Shown: positions 8,570 to 18,353, counted from the stretch's first letter. The stretch: DNA of 64,000 nucleotides from JAGNXB01 sp964471595 (GCA_964471595.1 CAYYGN010000008.1:28764-92763); one strand, 5' to 3'. Notes: generated by a model not told the origin, from the sequence alone. A program made the numbers and translations.

Positions 8570-9826
8570 ATGTTCACTTGGTTAAAACTCATCCCCGCCA
8601 GTTTCCTCCAGGCCATGGACGAGCTGCGCACGCACATGACGCGGAGTGTGCTGTCTCTGTTGGGGATTACCATCGGCATTTTCTGCATCATGTCGATCAA
8701 ATCGGCCGTGGACAGCCTGGAATCCAATATCCGCCACAGCTTTGAAAAACTCGGGGACGATGTGCTCTACATCACCAAGATGCCCTGGAACGAAGACCCT
8801 ACGGCCAATTACTGGAAATACCTGAGGAGGCCCAACCCTGCCTATGCCGATTACCAGGCCATCCGGGAGAAAAGCGACGCTTCCGGCCTGGTGACCTATT
8901 CCATTTTCCTGGGACGCAAACCGGTGAAGTACGGGTCCAGCGTGGCAGATCGCGCTTATCTCGTAGCGGCCACGGAAGATTATGACCGGTTGTTCAACAT
9001 CCAGTTGACCTCAGGGCGATTCTACTCGGCCATCGAGTATCAGACGGGCGCCATGGTGACTGTCCTCGGGCATCAGGTCGCAGAGATCCTTTTCGGCAAT
9101 CTGGATCCGGTGGGCAAGGAGATCCGCCTCCTCGGCCATCGCGTGCGAGTGATCGGCGTGATTGAGCCCTCCGGCAAGGACCTCGTCAAGGTCATGGATT
9201 TCGACCGGGGCGTATTCATCTCTTACCCGCTGGCCCGCAAAATCGCCAACGTGCGGGAAAGCGGGGATTACGGTGGGGGCATGGTGGCCGTCAAGGCCCG
9301 GGATGGCTATCCGCTGGAGGAAGTGACCGATGATGTCATCGGGGCTTTGCGATCCGGTCGCAGGCTGTCACCTCGTCTGGAAAACAACTTCTCGGTGAAC
9401 AGCATGACCATGCTGACCAATTTGCTCGACCAGTTTTTCAAAGTGCTCAATCTGGCAGGATTCACCATCGGAATCTTCGCCTTGTTTGTCGGCATGTTCA
9501 GTGTGGCCAACATCATGTTTGTCTCGGTCAAAGAGCGGACGGCCCAGATAGGGATCAAGAAAGCCCTGGGCGCCCGTTCGGCCTTCATCCTGCTGGAGTT
9601 TCTCGTAGAGGCTGTCGTGTTGTGTATTTTGGGAGGGGTGGCCGGTCTGGTCCTCGTCCTGGTGGTCATCGAAGGCATAGCCGCGGCGGCGGATTTCAAC
9701 ATGTTTCTATCGTGGCAGAATGTCGCATTGGGCATTCTGGTATCAGCGGTCATTGGCATCCTGTCCGGTCTGATCCCCGCCATTCAGGCGGCGCGCATGG
9801 ATCCGGTGGAGGCCATGCGCGCCTGA
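8570..9826 (+). CDS. MacB/FtsX-type ABC transporter permease
   Basis: A 418-residue permease of the MacB/LolC superfamily. TM1 (SVLSLLGITIGIFCIMSI, about residues 24-41) is followed by the MacB periplasmic core domain (about 45-280) and three TM helices near the C-terminus (VLNLAGFTIGIFALFVGM, VEAVVLCILGGVAGL, LGILVSAVIGILSGL), ending in the typical AIQAARMDPVEAMRA. The ERTAQIGIKKALGA cytoplasmic motif contacts the ATPase. No LolD-type ATPase is adjacent: the ABC-F gene 79 bases upstream is not a transporter partner. The likely role is mechanotransmission or export of a peptide, lipid or drug. A near-consensus TATCTTTA lies 8 bases upstream of the ATG, so it may have its own promoter. Confidence 0.9.
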   Translation: MFTWLKLIPASFLQAMDELRTHMTRSVLSLLGITIGIFCIMSIKSAVDSLESNIRHSFEKLGDDVLYITKMPWNEDPTANYWKYLRRPNPAYADYQAIREKSDASGLVTYSIFLGRKPVKYGSSVADRAYLVAATEDYDRLFNIQLTSGRFYSAIEYQTGAMVTVLGHQVAEILFGNLDPVGKEIRLLGHRVRVIGVIEPSGKDLVKVMDFDRGVFISYPLARKIANVRESGDYGGGMVAVKARDGYPLEEVTDDVIGALRSGRRLSPRLENNFSVNSMTMLTNLLDQFFKVLNLAGFTIGIFALFVGMFSVANIMFVSVKERTAQIGIKKALGARSAFILLEFLVEAVVLCILGGVAGLVLVLVVIEGIAAAADFNMFLSWQNVALGILVSAVIGILSGLIPAIQAARMDPVEAMRA

Positions 9827-10030
9827 TGTATACAATCCGTTAAGGACAATACCGGAAGCCCGTAAACGGCGCTCACTTGCGATCATCGGATCCCTCCTTC
9901 TTGAGCCCCGGATCAAACCAATGCGAAAATCCAGGCCTCCGGAAGGCGTTGAACTTTGTCCATGGCATCGCGGTATTTTTCAACCTCATTGGAATTCCTC
10001 TTGCGACCTGCCCGGCCCCACAACACATAA

Positions 10031-10066
10031 AAAAACCCCCGCGCCGGTATCCGGGCGGGGGTTTTT
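10031..10066. terminator. Bidirectional rho-independent terminator
   Basis: AAAAACCCCCGC (10031-10042) pairs with GCGGGGGTTTTT, and an inner CCGG/CCGG stem with one bulged G closes a TAT loop. A-run and T-run flank both sides, so it works in both directions between the convergent permease gene (ends 9826) and M16 peptidase gene (ends 10091). Confidence 0.9.
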
Positions 10067-10090
10067 GAGCCTTTCAGGTGACGCCCTGGG

Positions 10091-12823
10091 TCAGGGCTTG
10101 TTCACCTTGGCTTTGGCGCCTTCAAAATCGCCGGCCTTGGCAATGGTGATTTTGTCAGGCTGGATATGACGGTTGACGGCTTTGTTGACTTGTTCCACCG
10201 TGATTTTGCCGATCTTCTCTTCCAGGTCCTTGTCCCATTTCATGGTGCGGTCGAGGTAGAGGTTGCTGTTGAGACTGCCGGCCAGGCTGCGGTCCTGGGC
10301 GCGGCGCACCGTCTGGCTCTGCAGCCATCCTGATTTGGCGGCCTCCAGTTCCTCGGCGGTGAAGCCTTCGGTGATCGCCTTCTGGATCTCTTCGCGGAAG
10401 GCCGCCTCCAGCTTTTCGGCATTCTCCGGGGCGTAAATGGCATAAGCGCCAAAGCTGCCCACCTTGTCGAGGGAGCCTGCATTGAAGAAGGAACCGACGC
10501 CGTAGCTCAGCCCTTCCTTCTGGCGGATACGGGTGGCGAGGCGGCTGTTGAGGAAGCCTCCCCCCAGGATGTAGTTGCCGATGACCATGGCGGCATAGTC
10601 GGGATGGCTGTCGTCCATCTCCAGCGGAAGGGCGGCGATGAAGAAAGCGTTGGCCTTGTCCGGCGTCTCGAAGGAGAGATTGCCCGGCTTGGGGGGCGTG
10701 TACGGACGCTCGATACGGGCGTAGGGCTGCTTCGCTTTCCATCCGCCGAATTTGGCCTCCAGTTGCTTTTTCAACGCAGCCTCGTCAAAGTCGCCCACGA
10801 TGCTCAGCGTGCTGTGGGACGTGCCGTAGTAGTCCTTGTAGAAGGCTTTGACATCCTCCAGTTTGACCATGCGGTGGTCTTCCAGTTCTTCGTCAATCGT
10901 TGGAGTATAAAACGGATGTCCGCGGCGGTAAGGTTGGTTGTGCCGTTGGATCTCACGACCGGCGATCGCCTGGGGCTCAGAACGGTTTTGCTCGATGGCG
11001 GCGAGGTTTTGTTCGCGCAGCTTCTCGAATTCTTCCGTAGGGAATACGGGGTCGAGCAGCATCTGGCTAACGATATCCACCACCTTTTCCAGGTTGGGCC
11101 GTGTGGTTTCAATGGACACATTGGCGCTGGTACCTGATCCGAAGATCCGCACGGTCGCTTTGAGTTTGTCGAGTTCCTGCTGGAGCTGCTCACGGGTCAT
11201 GGAAGAGGTGCCTTTATCCAGCATGTCGCCAGTATATTCGGCAGTCAGTCCTTTGTTTTGGAGGCTGGCTTCCGTGCCGAAGCGAAGGGTCATGTTCAGC
11301 GTGACCGATTCGCCGCGGGTCTTTTTGGGCAGGAAGGCCATCTCCATGCCGTTGGCGGCGGTAACGGTCCGGGTGCGTCCGTCAATATTGTCGGGGGTAG
11401 GATCAAAGGCTTCTCCCTCGGCGATGGTCTGCGTCCCTTTGTAATCGCGGACGAGAGCGGCCACGTCCGGGCGGGCAGGGATCTCAGCTCGCTGCGGGTT
11501 TTCGGTCGGATAAAACAATCCCACCGTACGGTTGTCGGGCTTGAGATAATTTTGGGCTACGGCAAGGACCTGTTCGGGGGTCACTGTCTTGAGGCGGTCG
11601 CGGTGCAGGAACATCAGACGCCAGTCGCCCATGCCAATCCATTCACTCAATTGGAGGCAGATGCGCTCGGAGTTGTTGAAGGAGAGCTCGATCTCCTTGA
11701 GCAGTTCGTTTTTGGCGCGCTCCACTTCCTCGGCGGTCGGGGGTTGTTGGACGACATTGTCTATGGTCTCGATCATGACCCGGCGAGCCTCCTCAAGGTC
11801 TTTGTCCTTGGGCACTTCGGCAAAAAACATCATCAGGCCCGGGTCGTGGAGCTGGAAGGCCCACCCGAATGCCTGGCTGGCCTTCTTGCCATCCACGAGG
11901 GCTTTGTAGATCCGTCCGGAGGGATTGGAGGAAAGGATGTTGGTCAGTACATCCACGGCGGCGAAATCGGAATGCGGACCGGGAGGAGCATGGTAGGCGC
12001 ATCCGAGAAATTGCACATCACCCACACGGCGAAGCGTGACGAGTCGCTCACCGTCCTGGACCGGATCCAGGGTGTATATGGTGGGGAGTTCGCGTTCGGG
12101 ACGCGGGATCTTGCCGAAGGTCTCCTGGATCAATCCCAGGGTTTTGTCCGGGTCGAATTTGCCGGTGACGATAAGGATGGCGTTGTCCGGCTGGTAATAC
12201 TTGCGGTAGAAAGCCTGGAGCCGGTCGATCGGCACGTTTTCGATGTCCGAACGGGCACCGATGGTGGATTTGCCGTAGTTGTGCCACATGTAGGCCGAGG
12301 AAACGACCCGCTGCATCAGGATGCGGAAGGGGCTGTTTTCGCCGGATTCGAATTCATTGCGCACCACGGTCATCTCGGAGTCGAGGTCCTTCTTGGCAAT
12401 AAAGCTGTTGACCATCCGGTCGGCTTCCATGTCCAGGGCCCAACGGAGGTTTTCTTCCGTGGCATTGAAGGTTTCGTAATAATTGGTGCGGTCGAGCCAG
12501 GTGGTCCCGTTGGGGCGGGCGCCGTGCTCGGTCAGCTCCTGGGGAATGTTGGGGTGGTTGGGTGTCCCCTTGAAAACCAGGTGCTCCAGCAGGTGCGCCA
12601 TTCCCGTCTCCCCGTAATTTTCATGGCGGGAACCGACCAGATAGGTCACATTGACAGTGATGGTTTGTTTGGAAGCGTCCGGAAAGAGAAGGACGCGAAG
12701 TCCATTGTCGAGATGATACTCCGTGATTCCTTCGACCGTCGTCACTTTGACCGGCTTGGACTGAGCGCTCAGTGAGGTGGCGGCGAGAACGGAAAGGAGC
12801 ATGAACGTCAAACTTTTCAGCAT
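10091..12823 (-). CDS. M16 family zinc metallopeptidase, secreted
   Basis: A 910-residue two-halved insulinase-type peptidase. A signal peptide (MLKSLTFMLLSVLAATSLSAQ) directs export, so it probably works in the periplasm. The N-terminal half carries the inverted zinc motif HLLEH (residues 77-81) with the downstream glutamate in VVRNEFESGEN as third ligand. The C-terminal half (from about 480) is the inactive M16 repeat and lacks HxxEH, as usual for such fused proteins. These enzymes degrade peptides inside a closed clamshell. It is a single gene between the terminator and the atp operon, on the same strand as atpG with about 190 bases between, so its transcription is probably independent. 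Confidence 0.92.
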   Translation of the reverse strand: MLKSLTFMLLSVLAATSLSAQSKPVKVTTVEGITEYHLDNGLRVLLFPDASKQTITVNVTYLVGSRHENYGETGMAHLLEHLVFKGTPNHPNIPQELTEHGARPNGTTWLDRTNYYETFNATEENLRWALDMEADRMVNSFIAKKDLDSEMTVVRNEFESGENSPFRILMQRVVSSAYMWHNYGKSTIGARSDIENVPIDRLQAFYRKYYQPDNAILIVTGKFDPDKTLGLIQETFGKIPRPERELPTIYTLDPVQDGERLVTLRRVGDVQFLGCAYHAPPGPHSDFAAVDVLTNILSSNPSGRIYKALVDGKKASQAFGWAFQLHDPGLMMFFAEVPKDKDLEEARRVMIETIDNVVQQPPTAEEVERAKNELLKEIELSFNNSERICLQLSEWIGMGDWRLMFLHRDRLKTVTPEQVLAVAQNYLKPDNRTVGLFYPTENPQRAEIPARPDVAALVRDYKGTQTIAEGEAFDPTPDNIDGRTRTVTAANGMEMAFLPKKTRGESVTLNMTLRFGTEASLQNKGLTAEYTGDMLDKGTSSMTREQLQQELDKLKATVRIFGSGTSANVSIETTRPNLEKVVDIVSQMLLDPVFPTEEFEKLREQNLAAIEQNRSEPQAIAGREIQRHNQPYRRGHPFYTPTIDEELEDHRMVKLEDVKAFYKDYYGTSHSTLSIVGDFDEAALKKQLEAKFGGWKAKQPYARIERPYTPPKPGNLSFETPDKANAFFIAALPLEMDDSHPDYAAMVIGNYILGGGFLNSRLATRIRQKEGLSYGVGSFFNAGSLDKVGSFGAYAIYAPENAEKLEAAFREEIQKAITEGFTAEELEAAKSGWLQSQTVRRAQDRSLAGSLNSNLYLDRTMKWDKDLEEKIGKITVEQVNKAVNRHIQPDKITIAKAGDFEGAKAKVNKP

Positions 12824-13011
12824 GATGATTTGAATTTTGCAGCTATCAAGATAAGGCCATCCCGGTTAGCGGACACGAGCTTTAACATTTATTTAGCGCA
12901 AGGGTTCCAAAGGCTCGACGAATGGCGGGAAAAATCGGACCAGGGTAGCCGCCGTTTTGGACGGAATCCGGAAAACTACCACCTGGCAGGGAAGAGCACG
13001 CGGCCTTCTCG

Positions 13012-13902
13012 TCAGGCCCCTTCCAGCGCGGCAGCACCGCCCACAATCTCGCTGAGCTCCCGGGTGATGGCTTCCTGACGCGCCTTGTTGTAGGAAATCC
13101 GGAGTTCCTTGAGCAACTCTTCCGCATTCTCCGACGCTTTGTCCATGGCCGTCATCCGCGCACCGTGCTCCGAGGCATGGGTGTCGAGCAGATACTTGAA
13201 AAACGTCGTTTTCAGGATCGAAGGGACCAGATATTCGAGGAGGCCTTGCTGGTCGGGTTCGAAGATGTAATCGGCCCGGCTCTTGCGCGCCGGTCCTTCC
13301 TCGGTACTGACCGGCAGGAAGGTCTCCACTTCAGGGAATTGGGTAGCCGCGTTCTTGAACCGGCCATAGACCACTTCGACGACGTCCCAGGTCTGGTCGG
13401 AAAAGCTATCCATCAAACGAAGGGCAACCTGCTCGGCTTCCTCGTAGGTCAGTTGGGCAAAGAGATCGGCATGGTCTCCGATTACGTTGGCGCCTTTGAG
13501 GTGACGGCGAAAGTGGTCGTGGCCCTTTTTGCCGATACACAGCACGGAGAGGTCTCCCCGGCGCAGGTGGTCGCTGTACCGGGTATGGATCCTGGCGATG
13601 GCGGCTTTGATGATGTTGGTATTGAAGGCGCCGCAAAGGCCCTTGCTGGAGGTCACCACGACCATACACACCCGGCGGATTTCCCTGTTCTGGCCGTAGC
13701 GGGACTCCAGATCGCCTTCCGCGCTGCCCAGAATGTTGCCGAGCATGATATTGAGCCGGTCGGCATAGGGCCGCATTTCCACAATGGCCTGCTGGGCCTT
13801 GCGCAATTTGGCGGCGGACACCATTTTCATGGCTTTGGTGATCTGCTGGGTCGAGATCACCGACTTGATCCGCTCGCGTACTTCCTTGAGATTTCCTGCC
13901 AT
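13012..13902 (-). CDS. atpG: ATP synthase F1 gamma subunit
   Basis: A 296-residue protein matching AtpG: N-terminal NLKEVRERIKSVISTQQITKAMKMVSAAKLRKAQ is the first shaft helix, SSKGLCGAFNTNI the central Rossmann-like part and AMDKASENAEELL..YNKARQEAITRELSEIVGGAAAL the C-terminal shaft helix. It is the rotor stalk that couples proton flow through the c-ring to catalysis in alpha/beta. It is last in the atpB-E-F-H-A-G unit, 36 bases after atpA. A beta gene does not follow, as is common in Bacteroidota where atpD-atpC sit elsewhere. Confidence 0.97.
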   Translation of the reverse strand: MAGNLKEVRERIKSVISTQQITKAMKMVSAAKLRKAQQAIVEMRPYADRLNIMLGNILGSAEGDLESRYGQNREIRRVCMVVVTSSKGLCGAFNTNIIKAAIARIHTRYSDHLRRGDLSVLCIGKKGHDHFRRHLKGANVIGDHADLFAQLTYEEAEQVALRLMDSFSDQTWDVVEVVYGRFKNAATQFPEVETFLPVSTEEGPARKSRADYIFEPDQQGLLEYLVPSILKTTFFKYLLDTHASEHGARMTAMDKASENAEELLKELRISYNKARQEAITRELSEIVGGAAALEGA

Positions 13903-13938
13903 GACGGGCTTGTGGAGTTTGAGGTCAGTGGTGCGGGA

Positions 13939-15540
13939 TTACCGGTAGCCGGCGGATAGCTCAGCGGCCAGGGTTTCGATCGTCCGGAGATCCGACTCTT
14001 CGAGTTTTCCCTGACGGAAATTTTCGAGGATGCCGGCGTGCTTTTGTTCCAGCGTATTCAGGAAGTTCTCTTCAAATTCACGGACCTTCTCGACCGGCAC
14101 CTGGCGGAGCAGGCCTTTGGTGCCGAGGTGGATGATGGCGACCTGTTTTTCTACGGTCACCGGTGAATACTGGGGCTGCTTGAGGATTTCCACGTTGCGG
14201 CGACCCTTGTCGAGAATGGATTGGGTGGCGGCGTCGAGGTCCGAGCCGAATTTGGAGAAGGCCTCGAGTTCGCGAAACTGCGCCTGATCCAGTTTGAGGG
14301 TACCGGCCACTTTCTTCATGGACTTGATCTGGGCGGCCCCTCCGACGCGGGACACCGAGATCCCGACGTTGATGGCCGGGCGGATTCCCGCATTGAACAA
14401 ATTGGATTCCAGGAAGATCTGTCCGTCGGTGATGGAAATGACGTTGGTGGGAATGTAAGCCGACACGTCGCCGGCCTGGGTTTCGATGATCGGCAGGGCG
14501 GTCAGCGAGCCTCCGCCCTTGACGATGGGCTGGCCGGCGGCATCTTTGGCGTTCCGCAGCGAATCGGGCAGGTCGTTCATTTGCCGGGCGATCTCGTCAT
14601 TGCTGATGATCTTGGCGGCGCGTTCCAGCAGACGGCTGTGGAGGTAAAAGACGTCGCCGGGATAAGCTTCCCGGCCCGGCGGGCGGCGCAGGAGGAGGGA
14701 TACCTCGCGATAGGCTACGGCCTGCTTGGACAGGTCGTCATAAATGATCAGGGCCGGCCGGCCGGTGTCCCGGAAAAATTCGCCGATGGCGGCGCCGGCA
14801 AACGGTGCGTAAAACACCAGAGGCGCCGGGTCCGCCGCGCTGGCCGCCACGATGACGGTGTAGGCCATGGCCCCGTTTTCTTCCAGGGTCTTGGCCACCT
14901 GGGCGATGGTCGAGGCCTTCTGGCCGGAGGCGACGTAAATGCAGAATACGGGCTCGCCGCGGTCAAAAAACTCCTTCTGGTTGATAATGGTATCAATGGC
15001 GATGGCCGTCTTGCCGGTCTGGCGGTCGCCGATGATGAGCTCGCGCTGTCCGCGTCCGATCGGGATCATGGCATCAATGGCCTTGATCCCTGTCTGCAGC
15101 GGCTCGTGGACGGGGCGGCGATAGATGACACCCGGAGCCTTGCGCTCCAGCGGCATCTCGTAGCGGGTGCCGCCGATGGGGCCTTTGCCGTCGATGGGTT
15201 CACCGAGGGGATTGACGACGCGGCCGATCATGGATTCGCCGACATGGATGGAGGCGATACGACGCGTGCGGCGCACGGTGGAGCCTTCCTTGATCCCGTC
15301 ACCGGGACCCATAAGGACAACCCCCACATTGTCTTCTTCCAGGTTGAGCACGATAGCCTGGACACCGGTCTCGAATTCAACCAGTTCACCGGCCTGTACA
15401 CTGGTCAGACCGTAGACACGGGCGATACCGTCGCCTACCTGAAGCACGGATCCGACCTCTTCCAGTTCGACCGTTGAAGACAATCCGGAAAGTTGTTGCC
15501 GCAGGATCGCGGATATTTCATCGGGTTTTACATCGACCAT
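13939..15540 (-). CDS. atpA: ATP synthase F1 alpha subunit
   Basis: A 533-residue protein with the full AtpA layout: beta-barrel domain (EVGSVLQVGDGIARVYGL), P-loop GDRQTGKTAIAIDTI (about residues 171-185), the PGREAYPGDVFYLHSRLLERAA segment, and GGSLTALPIIETQAGDVSAYIPTNVISITDGQIFL. It is the non-catalytic nucleotide-binding subunit of F1. It starts 44 bases after atpH and is followed by atpG. Length and motifs are normal for the family. Confidence 0.98.
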   Translation of the reverse strand: MVDVKPDEISAILRQQLSGLSSTVELEEVGSVLQVGDGIARVYGLTSVQAGELVEFETGVQAIVLNLEEDNVGVVLMGPGDGIKEGSTVRRTRRIASIHVGESMIGRVVNPLGEPIDGKGPIGGTRYEMPLERKAPGVIYRRPVHEPLQTGIKAIDAMIPIGRGQRELIIGDRQTGKTAIAIDTIINQKEFFDRGEPVFCIYVASGQKASTIAQVAKTLEENGAMAYTVIVAASAADPAPLVFYAPFAGAAIGEFFRDTGRPALIIYDDLSKQAVAYREVSLLLRRPPGREAYPGDVFYLHSRLLERAAKIISNDEIARQMNDLPDSLRNAKDAAGQPIVKGGGSLTALPIIETQAGDVSAYIPTNVISITDGQIFLESNLFNAGIRPAINVGISVSRVGGAAQIKSMKKVAGTLKLDQAQFRELEAFSKFGSDLDAATQSILDKGRRNVEILKQPQYSPVTVEKQVAIIHLGTKGLLRQVPVEKVREFEENFLNTLEQKHAGILENFRQGKLEESDLRTIETLAAELSAGYR

Positions 15541-15584
15541 GATGATTTCTTTTATTCGTTGTTGTGGCGTAATTTTTTGATTCG

Positions 15585-16133
15585 TTAACCGGCCTGGCGA
15601 AGTATTTCCTTGCGGATCTTGTCAAGCTGATGCGCGACACTCGCATCATAGCGGCGGTCGCCCAGCTCAAGGATGAAACCCCCGATGAGGGCGGGATCCA
15701 CGGAGGTCTCCCATTCGATTTCCCCTTCGGCCAGACCTGCACGACGGATGCGCTGGCCGATTTCTTCCTTCACCCCGGCTTCCAGCGGGCTGGCGGAGAC
15801 GAGGCGAATGCTCAGGATCCGTTTCATGACGCGATACTGGCGAATGAAGGCCTGTGCCATGTCCGGCAAATAGCCCTCCCGGCCTTTGCGCACGCAGATC
15901 CGGAAAAACTCCAGCGTCAGGGCGGAGATCTTGTCGCCGAACAGGGCCTGAAGGACACTGAACTTCCGGTCGCCATGGATCATGGGGCTTTGCAGCATCA
16001 GGACAAATTCCCGGTGCTGCAAGGCCGAACGGAAGGTGTCGATGTCCGCACGGACCTCCTCCACCTGATTTCTTTCCGCCGCCAGGTCCAGCAGGGACTT
16101 GGCGTAGCGGTGGGCTATGCGATTGACCGACAT
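15585..16133 (-). CDS. atpH: ATP synthase F1 delta subunit
   Basis: A 182-residue OSCP/delta protein: N-terminal helical domain beginning MSVNRIAHRYAKSLLDLAAE and the C-terminal signature DPALIGGFILELGDRRYDASV (residues about 146-166). It links the peripheral stalk (subunit b) to the top of F1. Only 6 bases separate it from atpF upstream, so translation is probably coupled. Confidence 0.96.
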   Translation of the reverse strand: MSVNRIAHRYAKSLLDLAAERNQVEEVRADIDTFRSALQHREFVLMLQSPMIHGDRKFSVLQALFGDKISALTLEFFRICVRKGREGYLPDMAQAFIRQYRVMKRILSIRLVSASPLEAGVKEEIGQRIRRAGLAEGEIEWETSVDPALIGGFILELGDRRYDASVAHQLDKIRKEILRQAG

Positions 16134-16139
16134 GAGCGG

Positions 16140-16661
16140 TTAGTTCAGTTTCAATTCGTCCACGAGCGTCTTGACAAAGGCCTGCTGGTCGGACTGGTTG
16201 CTCAGGTCCTTGCGCAGCACTTTGCCGGCGATGTCGAGGGCCAGTAGTCCGGCCTGGCTTTTCAGCTCCTGGATCGCCGCGTTCTTTTGCTTTTCCAGCT
16301 CCTGGGATGCCTGGGCGATCAGGCGCTGGGATTCCTCTTTGGCTTTGTGGCGGGCTTCGGCAATGATGGCCTCCCTGGCCTCTTTGGCTTCGCGCAGGAT
16401 CAGGGAGCGTTCTTCCCGGGCTTTCTGCAGCAAGGTTTCGTTCTCGGCCTGCAGGTTCTGCATTTCCTGCCGCGCCTTTTCGGCGGCAGCAAGGGCATCG
16501 GCAATCGAGTTTTCCCGCTTGCGCAAAGCCTCGTGGATGGCGGGGAATGCCTTGCGACCCAGGACGATCCAGACGGTCAGGAAAATCAGCGCCGTCCAGA
16601 AAATAAGGCCGTAATCCGGCTTGATGACGCTGAATTCAAGAGCGAAGAACAGATTGAACAT
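16140..16661 (-). CDS. atpF: ATP synthase F0 b subunit
   Basis: A 173-residue single-span protein: a short N-terminal TM segment (PDYGLIFWTALIFLTVWIVL, about residues 12-31) and a long charged coiled coil with many A/E/K/Q, the peripheral stator stalk. I start at 16661 (MFNLFFALEF); an in-frame ATG 45 bases upstream would prepend an unrelated arginine/cysteine-rich stretch. The next gene, atpH, begins 6 bases after the stop. Confidence 0.95.
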   Translation of the reverse strand: MFNLFFALEFSVIKPDYGLIFWTALIFLTVWIVLGRKAFPAIHEALRKRENSIADALAAAEKARQEMQNLQAENETLLQKAREERSLILREAKEAREAIIAEARHKAKEESQRLIAQASQELEKQKNAAIQELKSQAGLLALDIAGKVLRKDLSNQSDQQAFVKTLVDELKLN

Positions 16662-16740
16662 ATCTGAGTGGTATGTGTGTCTCAAAAAGCGGGCGCCACA
16701 AGCCAATCGCGTGCAGCCTCCCGCGAAAATTTCCGGAGGA

Positions 16741-16944
16741 TCAGGCGAAGAACGCCAATACGATGGTGGCCAGCGCAGCTCCTTCGATCAGAGCGGCAGC
16801 GATCAGCATGGTCGTACGGATGTCTCCCACCGCTTCCGGTTGACGGGCGATGGCTTCCATGGCCTTGCCTCCGATTTGTCCGATACCGATACCGGCGCCC
16901 AAAACGGCAAGTCCGGCACCAATTGCGGCTAATGTTCCAGTCAT
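16741..16944 (-). CDS. atpE: ATP synthase F0 c subunit
   Basis: A 67-residue hairpin of two TM helices. Helix 1 holds the GAGIGIGQIGGKA glycine motif, the polar loop is ARQPE, and helix 2 holds the ion-carrying glutamate in AALIEGAALA (about residue 54). The residue after that glutamate is Gly, not the Ser/Thr seen in Na+-binding rings, which favours proton coupling (inference). It lies 20 bases downstream of atpB and 79 upstream of the atpF start. Confidence 0.97.
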   Translation of the reverse strand: MTGTLAAIGAGLAVLGAGIGIGQIGGKAMEAIARQPEAVGDIRTTMLIAAALIEGAALATIVLAFFA

Positions 16945-16964
16945 GGTAACAGAATTATAAAGGA

Positions 16965-18230
16965 TTAATGATGAGCTTCTTCATGGTGATGTTCCTCGAT
17001 GGCTGAACCGATATAGAGGGATGTCAGCAGGGCGAAAATGAAGGCCTGAAGGAAAGCCACCAGGAGTTCCAGCAGGTTCATGAAGGCCACGAACAGAAAG
17101 GCGACGACGGCACCTACCCCTGCCCCGGCGGGATTCTTGCCGAGATCGCCGAAGATGAAAATCAGACTGATCAGGGAAAGAATAATGGTGTGTCCAGCCG
17201 TGATGTTGGCAAACAGACGGATGAGGAGGGTGAACGGCTTGATGACCAACCCTGCCAGTTCGATCGGTATGAACAGGATCTTGATCGGCACCGGTACGTT
17301 GGGCATCCAGAAAATATGCTGCCAGTAGTGTTTGTTGCCACTGAGGTTGACGACAAGGAAAGTGAAAATCGCCAGGACAATCGTCACCGAGATATTGCCC
17401 ATGACGTTGCCGCTGCCCGGGAAAAACGGGATCAATCCCAACAGGTTGTTGATCAGGATGAAGAAAAACAGCGACATGACAAAGCCCATGTACTTTTCGT
17501 ATCTCGGTCCGATGCCGGGCTTGACGACCTCGTCCCGCATGAACTCGAAAAGCGGCTCCATGAAATTGGTCAAACCGCTGGGCGCCTTGCCTTCGTTGCG
17601 GCGGTAATACGACCGCATGCCGAAAAAGATGACAAACAGCAGGGACATGGCCAGCAACATCGTGAAGACGTTCTTCGTGATGCTGAAATCAATCCATGAG
17701 GTCGAAGCAAAGATCTTGCTCGCGCTTTCGAGCGGATAAGTCTGCCCCTGGTATGAAATGGTCTTGTGTTCCGTCACTTTGCCCCCTTCGCCGATGACCT
17801 CCTCGGTATGCACATAATGGGCATGTCCGTCCTCGTCGGTGTGAAGAGCGTCCAGGGTCACCTGTTCCCGGGTCGGGAAACCGGTGATGCGGCGCAAAAC
17901 GCCGTGGTCCAGCACATAACCGTTGCAGGCGTTGAGCCCGTGGTGAAAAACATTCGACAGAAACACCGAAAATCCGCCGTCTCTTTCATAGGTGATACAG
18001 GGCAGCGGAATGGATAGGGAGCCGGCGATATGAAACTCGTGGGCGTCGCCGATGTGGCCCATGACCAGGGGCGAGGGATTGAATTTTTCCGGTTGGGCAT
18101 GCGCGTCTCCGGAGGGTTGTCCCGGGACTTCCGCATGAACGTCCCCCTGGTGGCCGTGATGATCCTGGGCGAAGAGAACAAAAGGGGATCCAAAGGCGAC
18201 AATCAGGAAAAAACGAGCTAATCGCTTCAT
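16965..18230 (-). CDS. atpB: ATP synthase F0 a subunit
   Basis: A 421-residue subunit a, far longer than the roughly 270 residues of E. coli. The extra 180 N-terminal residues begin with a signal-like segment (LARFFLIVAFGSPFVLFAQ) and a His-rich stretch (DHHGHQGD), a feature often seen in Bacteroidota. The core has several TM helices with NNLLGLIPFFPGSGN and the essential arginine segment FTLLIRLFANITAGH in the proton half-channel. The C-terminus is again His/Glu-rich (EEHHHEEAHH). It is first in the operon, behind a TTG-N18-TACCTTTG promoter. Confidence 0.96.
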   Translation of the reverse strand: MKRLARFFLIVAFGSPFVLFAQDHHGHQGDVHAEVPGQPSGDAHAQPEKFNPSPLVMGHIGDAHEFHIAGSLSIPLPCITYERDGGFSVFLSNVFHHGLNACNGYVLDHGVLRRITGFPTREQVTLDALHTDEDGHAHYVHTEEVIGEGGKVTEHKTISYQGQTYPLESASKIFASTSWIDFSITKNVFTMLLAMSLLFVIFFGMRSYYRRNEGKAPSGLTNFMEPLFEFMRDEVVKPGIGPRYEKYMGFVMSLFFFILINNLLGLIPFFPGSGNVMGNISVTIVLAIFTFLVVNLSGNKHYWQHIFWMPNVPVPIKILFIPIELAGLVIKPFTLLIRLFANITAGHTIILSLISLIFIFGDLGKNPAGAGVGAVVAFLFVAFMNLLELLVAFLQAFIFALLTSLYIGSAIEEHHHEEAHH

Positions 18231-18278
18231 TTGCAGCTGGTTTCAAGTCCGGGAAGATCCCCTGCTCAAAATCAGGTG

Positions 18279-18307
18279 CAAAGGTAGGCAACTTAAGCCG
18301 TTACCAA
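18279..18307 (-). promoter_or_regulatory. Promoter of the atp operon
   Basis: On the minus strand a TTG (18305-18307) is followed after 18 bases by TACCTTTG (18279-18286), matching the Bacteroidota consensus TTG-N19-TAnnTTTG within one base of spacing. It lies about 50 bases upstream of the atpB ATG and downstream of no other minus-strand gene, so it is the natural start of the atpB-E-F-H-A-G transcript. Confidence 0.7.
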
Positions 18308-18353
18308 CAAGCTTTTTACAAATTTTCCGCGCCTTTCGGACGATGGCCGGCGT

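Noticed and set aside
6631..9826. ABC-F ATPase and MacB-like permease as one transporter
   Set aside because: ABC-F proteins lack transport partners and act on ribosomes; MacB-type permeases pair with LolD-type ATPases. Adjacency alone does not make them a system.
11258..12775. A 505-codon plus-strand open frame
   Set aside because: Antisense to the M16 peptidase gene, whose motifs and signal peptide are unmistakable.
14221..15477. A 418-codon plus-strand open frame
   Set aside because: Antisense to atpA; no family resemblance.
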